Below, in pieces: positions 58,696 through 64,000 of a stretch of DNA of 64,000 nt. Source of the stretch: Inquilinus sp042743185. GTDB taxonomy: Bacteria > Pseudomonadota > Alphaproteobacteria > DSM-16000 > Inquilinaceae. Within the stretch, counting starts at the first letter, position 1, and each line of letters starts with the position of its first letter. The DNA is taken from assembly GCF_042743185.1 (NCBI RefSeq), contig NZ_JBHYMS010000028.1, forward strand, positions 20,804 through 84,803, written 5' to 3'. A model generated the notes under the pieces. That model worked only from the letters and a program-made list of their open reading frames with translations, did no database searches and was not told the origin of the DNA. The position numbers were made by a program, and so were the translations under genes.

Positions 58696-60504
58696 TCACT
58701 CGGCTGCAGGCTCGGCGACTCTATGTTGCCGCTGCCACAAGGCAGCGTAGAGCCCGTCCCGGGCCAGCAGCACTCCGTGGCTGCCGCGCTCGGCGATCCG
58801 GCCGCGGTCCAGCACCAGGATCTCGTCGGCATGGACCACTGTCGACAGCCGGTGGGCGATGATCAGGGTCGAGGTGCCGCGCGAGGCCTCGGCCAGCCGC
58901 TCCTGGATCGCCTGCTCGGTGGCGCTGTCGAGCGACGAGGTCGCCTCGTCGAAGATGAACAGCCGCGGCTGCTTCAAGACGGCGCGGGCGATGGCGACGC
59001 GCTGCTTCTCGCCGCCCGACAGCTTCAGCCCGCGCTCGCCGACCCGGGTGTCCCAGCCGTCCGGCAGCCCGGCGACGAAGCGGTCGAGCTGGGCGATCCG
59101 GGCCGCCGCCTCGACCTCTTCTTGCGTCGCCTCGGGCCGGCCGAACACCAGGTTGTCGAACAGCGTCTCGTTCAACAGCACCGTGTCCTGCGGCACCACG
59201 GCGATGGCGGCGCGCAGCGAGGCCTGGGTGATCTCGCGCAGGTCCTGGCCGTCGATCAGGATCCGGCCCTCGGACGGGTCGTAGAAGCGGAACAGCAGCC
59301 GGGCGATGGTCGACTTGCCGGCGCCCGAGGCGCCGACCACGGCGACCGTCCGCCCGGCCGGCAGGGTGAAGGAGACGTCGCGCAGGATCGGCCGGCGCGG
59401 ATCGTAGGCGAAGGAGACATGCTCGAAGACGAGGGCGCCGCGTCCGGGCGGCAGCGGCAAGGCGCCCGGCGCATCCGTCACCTCCGGCGCCTCGTCCAGC
59501 AGCGCGAACATCTGCTCGACCGACCCCAGCGAGTTGCGGATCACCCGGTACAGGCGGCTCAACTGCTCCAGCGGCCGGGCCAGGCGGACGAAATAGGTGT
59601 TCAGCAGCACCAGGTCGCCGACCGACATGGTGCCGGCCTGCACCGCCTGGCCGCCGAGGATCAGCAGCACGGCGAGGCCGACGCTCAGCACCGTCATCTG
59701 GGCGATGCCGTTCAGGCTGCGCAGCGCCAGGCCGCGCGCGGCCAGCCGCTCCACCTCCTCCAGCCGCTCGTCGTAGCGGCGGCCGATCGCGCCCTCGGCG
59801 CCGAAATACTTCACCGTCTCGTAGTTGATCAGGCTGTCGATGGCGACGGCATGGGCGCTGCTGCTCTCCCGGTTCATGGTCCGGATCGTGCTGCGCAGGC
59901 TGTCGGCGCCCAGCGTCATGGCCCAGGCGAAGGCGGCCAGGGTGGCGGCGGTGACCAGGGCGTAGAAGGGCGGCAGATGCGCCAGCAGGATGAAGCAGGT
60001 GGCGGCGATCTCGATCAGGAGAGGCAGGATGCGGAAGGCGACGTCGTAGATCAGCTCGCGGATGCCCGACAGGCCGCGGCCGAGGTCCTCGCTCACCGCG
60101 CCGGTGCGGCGGCCGAGATGGAAGCGCAGCGACAGCCCGTGCAGATGGGTGAAGAAGGTGCGGCTCAGCCGCCTGACCAGCCGGTGCTCGATCGGGCCGT
60201 AGGCGGCGTATTGCATCTCGCCCAGGATGCGCCCGATCCAGGAGGCGACGGCATAGGCCGAGATGATGCCCATCGCCCCGACCGCCCAGGCGTTCGCCTT
60301 CCCCGCATAGGCGTCGATCGCCAGGGAGAACAGGAGCGGCACCAGCGCCACGGCGAAGGAGGACAGGAACACCAGCGCCACGCAGGCCAGGATGCGGAAG
60401 CGCACGCCCCAGCTCTCGCCCTGCCACAGATAGGGCATGACCCGGGCCAGCGTGGCCAGGTCGCCCCGCGCGCCGTGGTCCCCTCGGGGCGGTGTCATCG
60501 ACAT
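58696..60504 (-). CDS. Atm1-type ABC exporter (fused permease and ATPase)
   Basis: The product has 602 residues from ATG 60504 (ATG 60531 and 60498 are alternatives). Six membrane helices (about 35-300) are followed by the ABC domain with VVGASGAGKSTIARL, LKLSGGEKQRVAIARAVL and LFIFDEATSSLDSATE. The membrane motif NYETVKYFGAEGAIGRRYDERL is characteristic of the Atm1/HMT1 half-transporter branch, which exports glutathione-linked sulfur, heavy metals or related compounds. It works as a dimer in the inner membrane. Confidence 0.93.
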   Translation of the reverse strand: MSMTPPRGDHGARGDLATLARVMPYLWQGESWGVRFRILACVALVFLSSFAVALVPLLFSLAIDAYAGKANAWAVGAMGIISAYAVASWIGRILGEMQYAAYGPIEHRLVRRLSRTFFTHLHGLSLRFHLGRRTGAVSEDLGRGLSGIRELIYDVAFRILPLLIEIAATCFILLAHLPPFYALVTAATLAAFAWAMTLGADSLRSTIRTMNRESSSAHAVAIDSLINYETVKYFGAEGAIGRRYDERLEEVERLAARGLALRSLNGIAQMTVLSVGLAVLLILGGQAVQAGTMSVGDLVLLNTYFVRLARPLEQLSRLYRVIRNSLGSVEQMFALLDEAPEVTDAPGALPLPPGRGALVFEHVSFAYDPRRPILRDVSFTLPAGRTVAVVGASGAGKSTIARLLFRFYDPSEGRILIDGQDLREITQASLRAAIAVVPQDTVLLNETLFDNLVFGRPEATQEEVEAAARIAQLDRFVAGLPDGWDTRVGERGLKLSGGEKQRVAIARAVLKQPRLFIFDEATSSLDSATEQAIQERLAEASRGTSTLIIAHRLSTVVHADEILVLDRGRIAERGSHGVLLARDGLYAALWQRQHRVAEPAAE

Positions 60505-60599
60505 CGGTGTCCGTCCGTTCGTCTCCGCCATCTTAAACGGAAGGTGGCCGCAGGTCCGTCGCCGATCTAGGCTCGGGCGAACAGCGGGAGGAAGGCCGG

Positions 60600-61226
60600 A
60601 TGCCGTCGCCGATCGAGTTCTATTTCGACTTCGCCAGCCCCTACGGCTATCTCGGCGCCACCCGGATCGACGCGCTGGCCGCACGCCACGGCCGGACCGT
60701 GGTCTGGAAGCCGGTGCTGCTGGGCCCGATCATGAAGCGGATCGGCACCCAGCCGATCCGCGACCTGCCGGTGCGCGGGCCGTATCTGGAGCGGGACGCG
60801 GCGCGCTTCGCCGCCTTCCTCGGCGTGCCCTTCACATTGCCGGCGCAATGGCCGATCGCGGCGCTGGCGCCGTCGCGGGCGGTCTGGTGGCTGGCCGACG
60901 ACCGGCCGGCCCTGGCGCACGACCTCGCCGCCGCGCTCTACGATGCGCATTGGGGCCGCGGCGAGGACATCGCGGCGCCCGAGGCGGTGGCCCGGATCGC
61001 CGCCGGGCTCGGCCTCGACGAGGCGGAGACCGCGGCCGCGATCCAGCGGCCGGAGATCAAGGACCGGCTGCGCGCCGAGACCGAGGCGGCGGCGGCGAAG
61101 GGCGTGTTCGGTTCGCCCTTCTTCCTGCTGGACGGCGAGGGCTTCTGGGGCGCCGACCGGCTGGACCAGCTGGTATGGCGCCTCCAGGGCAGCCCGGGGC
61201 GCCCGTTCGAGGCTGCGCTGGCGTGA
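60600..61226 (+). CDS. 2-hydroxychromene-2-carboxylate isomerase-like (DsbA/kappa-GST fold)
   Basis: The 208-aa product starts at ATG 60600 behind GGGAGGAAGG. IEFYFDFASPYGYLGATRID has the glutathione-binding serine (SPY) that replaces the DsbA cysteine pair. VFGSPFFLLDGEGFWGADRLDQL is the C-terminal family motif. NahD-like enzymes isomerise 2-hydroxychromene-2-carboxylate in naphthalene breakdown, but no aromatic pathway genes are nearby, so a general glutathione-dependent role is equally possible. Confidence 0.93.
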   Translation: MPSPIEFYFDFASPYGYLGATRIDALAARHGRTVVWKPVLLGPIMKRIGTQPIRDLPVRGPYLERDAARFAAFLGVPFTLPAQWPIAALAPSRAVWWLADDRPALAHDLAAALYDAHWGRGEDIAAPEAVARIAAGLGLDEAETAAAIQRPEIKDRLRAETEAAAAKGVFGSPFFLLDGEGFWGADRLDQLVWRLQGSPGRPFEAALA

Positions 61227-61342
61227 GTCGGCTGGTGGTGGTTTCGAGAACCGGAGCGCAGCGGACGTTTGAGTCCGTGAGCACCGGAAGCGCAGAAACC
61301 GCCATCAGACGGCCACGCCAGTAGCGGCCGCGGACGGGTGCC

Positions 61343-62452
61343 TTACCTGACCTTCTCCGGCTTGTAATACTCCGGCGCCCAGCCCTTGCCGGTCCAGCGG
61401 AACAGCCGGTTGCCGTCGATCAGCAGGTCGCGCTTGCCGGCGCTGTAGCTCGGCGCCAGGCCCAGGTCGTGCGCCTTGCCGTCGGCGACCGGGGTCAGCG
61501 ACTGCGAGCCTTCGGCCAGGATCTCCCAGGGGCAGCCATTGGCGTCGCAGTGCTTGGCGTCGTTCCAGAACACGATCACGTCCGGGGTCAGCTGGCCGGG
61601 CTTCTCGTCCAGCTCCATCTCGGCCACCTGGAACGGCGCGTCGCGCCAGTTGATCACCGCCGGCGCCACCATCGGCGCGTAGCGCGACTCGAGCAGCGGG
61701 ATCAGCCGGTCGGGGATCGGGCTCAGCCAGCGCAGGGGCGGCGGCGGGGTGTCCGGGGTGGGGGCGGTCGGCGGCGCCGCCGCGGCGGTGTCGGTCTGGG
61801 CGGGCGCGGCGGCGCCGGCGTCGCCCTGGGCCGGCGGGGTGGCCGGCGGCGTGGTCGGGGTCGGCGCGCCCGGCGTGGCGGCGACGGCGCGGCCGCCGCT
61901 GGCGAGATGGGCCACGGTCTCCACCGTCAGCCCGTTGTCCGGGGGCAGGCTGTTCTTCTGCTGATAGTCGCGCACCGCGGCCAGGCTGCGCTGGCCCAGC
62001 ACCCCGTCGACCTGGCCCAGCCGATAGCCCGCCCCGTTCAGGGCGCTCTGCACCGCGCCGATCTCGGCCCGGTCGAACTCGATCGCCGGGCTGTCATAGA
62101 CATAGGTCCCGGCGATGCGGGGCGCGCCGTCGCAGTTCTTCGGCAGCGCGTTCGCCGTGTCGATCGTGGCGCCGCGGCCGTCGAAGCGGATCGCCAGCGC
62201 GGCGCCGGTGTTGCTGGTCCAGGTGATGGTGTCGCCCACCGGCTTCGCCATGCCGGACATCAGGCAGATGCCGCCGCGGGTGGACCGGTGCAGCAGGAAG
62301 GCGACGCTGCCGTCCTGCGTCGGCTCCACCAGCAGGCGGATCGCGGCGCCGCCGCTGGCCGCATAGGTGCCGGGCTCGATGTTGGCGGCAGAAGCGGTGC
62401 CCGCCCAGCCGGCAGTCGCGGCCAGGCAGGCCAGGGCAAGGAAGGAACGCAT
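61343..62452 (-). CDS. Secreted protein with peptidoglycan-binding domain
   Basis: From ATG 62452 the product has 369 residues. It has a signal peptide (cleavage near ASAA, about residue 22) and an N-terminal domain of unknown type with cysteines in GGICLMSG and KNCDG. The PG_binding_1 helix repeat is at about 130-180 (IGAVQSALNGAGYRLGQVDG, LAAVRDYQQKNSL). A long Ala/Pro/Thr linker and a C-terminal domain containing HCDANGCPWEIL complete it. It is likely periplasmic or cell-wall associated. The role is unknown. Confidence 0.82.
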   Translation of the reverse strand: MRSFLALACLAATAGWAGTASAANIEPGTYAASGGAAIRLLVEPTQDGSVAFLLHRSTRGGICLMSGMAKPVGDTITWTSNTGAALAIRFDGRGATIDTANALPKNCDGAPRIAGTYVYDSPAIEFDRAEIGAVQSALNGAGYRLGQVDGVLGQRSLAAVRDYQQKNSLPPDNGLTVETVAHLASGGRAVAATPGAPTPTTPPATPPAQGDAGAAAPAQTDTAAAAPPTAPTPDTPPPPLRWLSPIPDRLIPLLESRYAPMVAPAVINWRDAPFQVAEMELDEKPGQLTPDVIVFWNDAKHCDANGCPWEILAEGSQSLTPVADGKAHDLGLAPSYSAGKRDLLIDGNRLFRWTGKGWAPEYYKPEKVR

Positions 62453-62571
62453 CCGGGGCTCTCCGTGTCGTCTCGTCGCCGTGCGAAACGTCCGGGGCGC
62501 AGGTCCGGTTCCGATTCCCCGCGGGTGACGGCGGCGGCGCGATCGGCTAAACCGCCACACTCTCCAGGAAG

Positions 62572-63924
<1,353 letters not shown>

Positions 63925-63961
63925 GGGCTGATGGGCGGGGCAGGGCCATCCCCAATCGAGT

Positions 63962-63986
63962 CCCCCCTCCCCTTGCGGGAGGGGGG
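63962..63986. repeat. C-rich/G-rich hairpin repeat after hisS
   Basis: CCCCCCTCCC-CTTGC-GGGAGGGGGG is a perfect 10-bp stem. Further G-rich sequence runs to the window edge. Hairpins of this composition are common interspersed repeats in GC-rich proteobacteria. There is no T run, so I do not call it a classic terminator. Confidence 0.6.
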
Positions 63987-64000
63987 TAGGGGGAGGGGGC

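Noticed and set aside
58603..60570. 655-codon plus-strand frame opposite the ABC exporter
   Set aside because: It is antisense to an unmistakable ABC transporter and begins within the low-complexity gap region.
63962..64000. Classic terminator of hisS
   Set aside because: The stem is strong but there is no T run, and the G-rich continuation looks like an interspersed repeat, so it is listed as a repeat only.

Overview
The window is a 64 kb piece of a GC-rich (roughly 70 %) alphaproteobacterial chromosome. Gene content and order (hemC facing tsaD-gpsA, hemD joined to a mitofilin-like protein and followed by a HemY-like protein, an S21 protein of alphaproteobacterial type, a HisS with eukaryote-like motifs) suggest Rhodospirillales/Azospirillaceae, perhaps Inquilinus-like. 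That placement is inference, because no rRNA is present. A run of 10 N at 58589-58598 shows that the sequence is a scaffold with one unresolved gap.

Layout. 1-4112: partial DUF1194 gene, rpsU, small proteins, a YciA-type thioesterase, an HDAC-family deacetylase, a TusA-like protein and a DUF423 protein. 4183-7262: a gntR-oxidase-epimerase operon for hydroxyproline/D-amino acid use. 7259-7961: a truncated antitoxin remnant and a REP-like repeat. 7962-9485: a Tat-type amidohydrolase. 9490-12238: modABC molybdate transporter. 12345-13112: LOG-family protein.

13199-33793 is a Wzx/Wzy-type exopolysaccharide locus. It holds three GT2 glycosyltransferases, flippase, polymerase, chain-length protein, UDP-glucose dehydrogenase, a UDP-glucuronate 4-epimerase-like enzyme, rfbCBD (no rfbA), a methyltransferase, an MBOAT/SGNH O-acylation pair and, unusually, a MurA-like and a MurB-like enzyme with intact catalytic residues. 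The simplest reading is an acidic, rhamnose-containing, O-acylated polymer whose pathway may also make an enolpyruvyl/lactyl-ether (muramic-acid-like) sugar. This is the most interesting system in the window.

33835-42308: an oligopeptide-type binding protein, two small membrane proteins, a phosphoketolase-acetate kinase pair and a divergent thiamine-diphosphate oxidase. 42471-52499 is housekeeping: tRNA-Thr(CGT), hemY-like, hemD-mitofilin fusion, hemC, a parDE module between hemC and tsaD, then tsaD, gpsA, YciI, EVE, a phosphopantetheinyl transferase and a phosphoesterase. 52613-63924: a membrane protein, gamma-glutamylcyclotransferase-like protein, mscL, OmpA-like lipoprotein, RoxA-like hydroxylase, thiolase, a beta-hydroxyacid dehydrogenase-like enzyme, an Atm1-type ABC exporter, a HCCA isomerase-like enzyme, a secreted peptidoglycan-binding protein and hisS.

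Four groups of palindromic intergenic repeats are scattered through the window. No CRISPR array, prophage or complete insertion sequence was seen.
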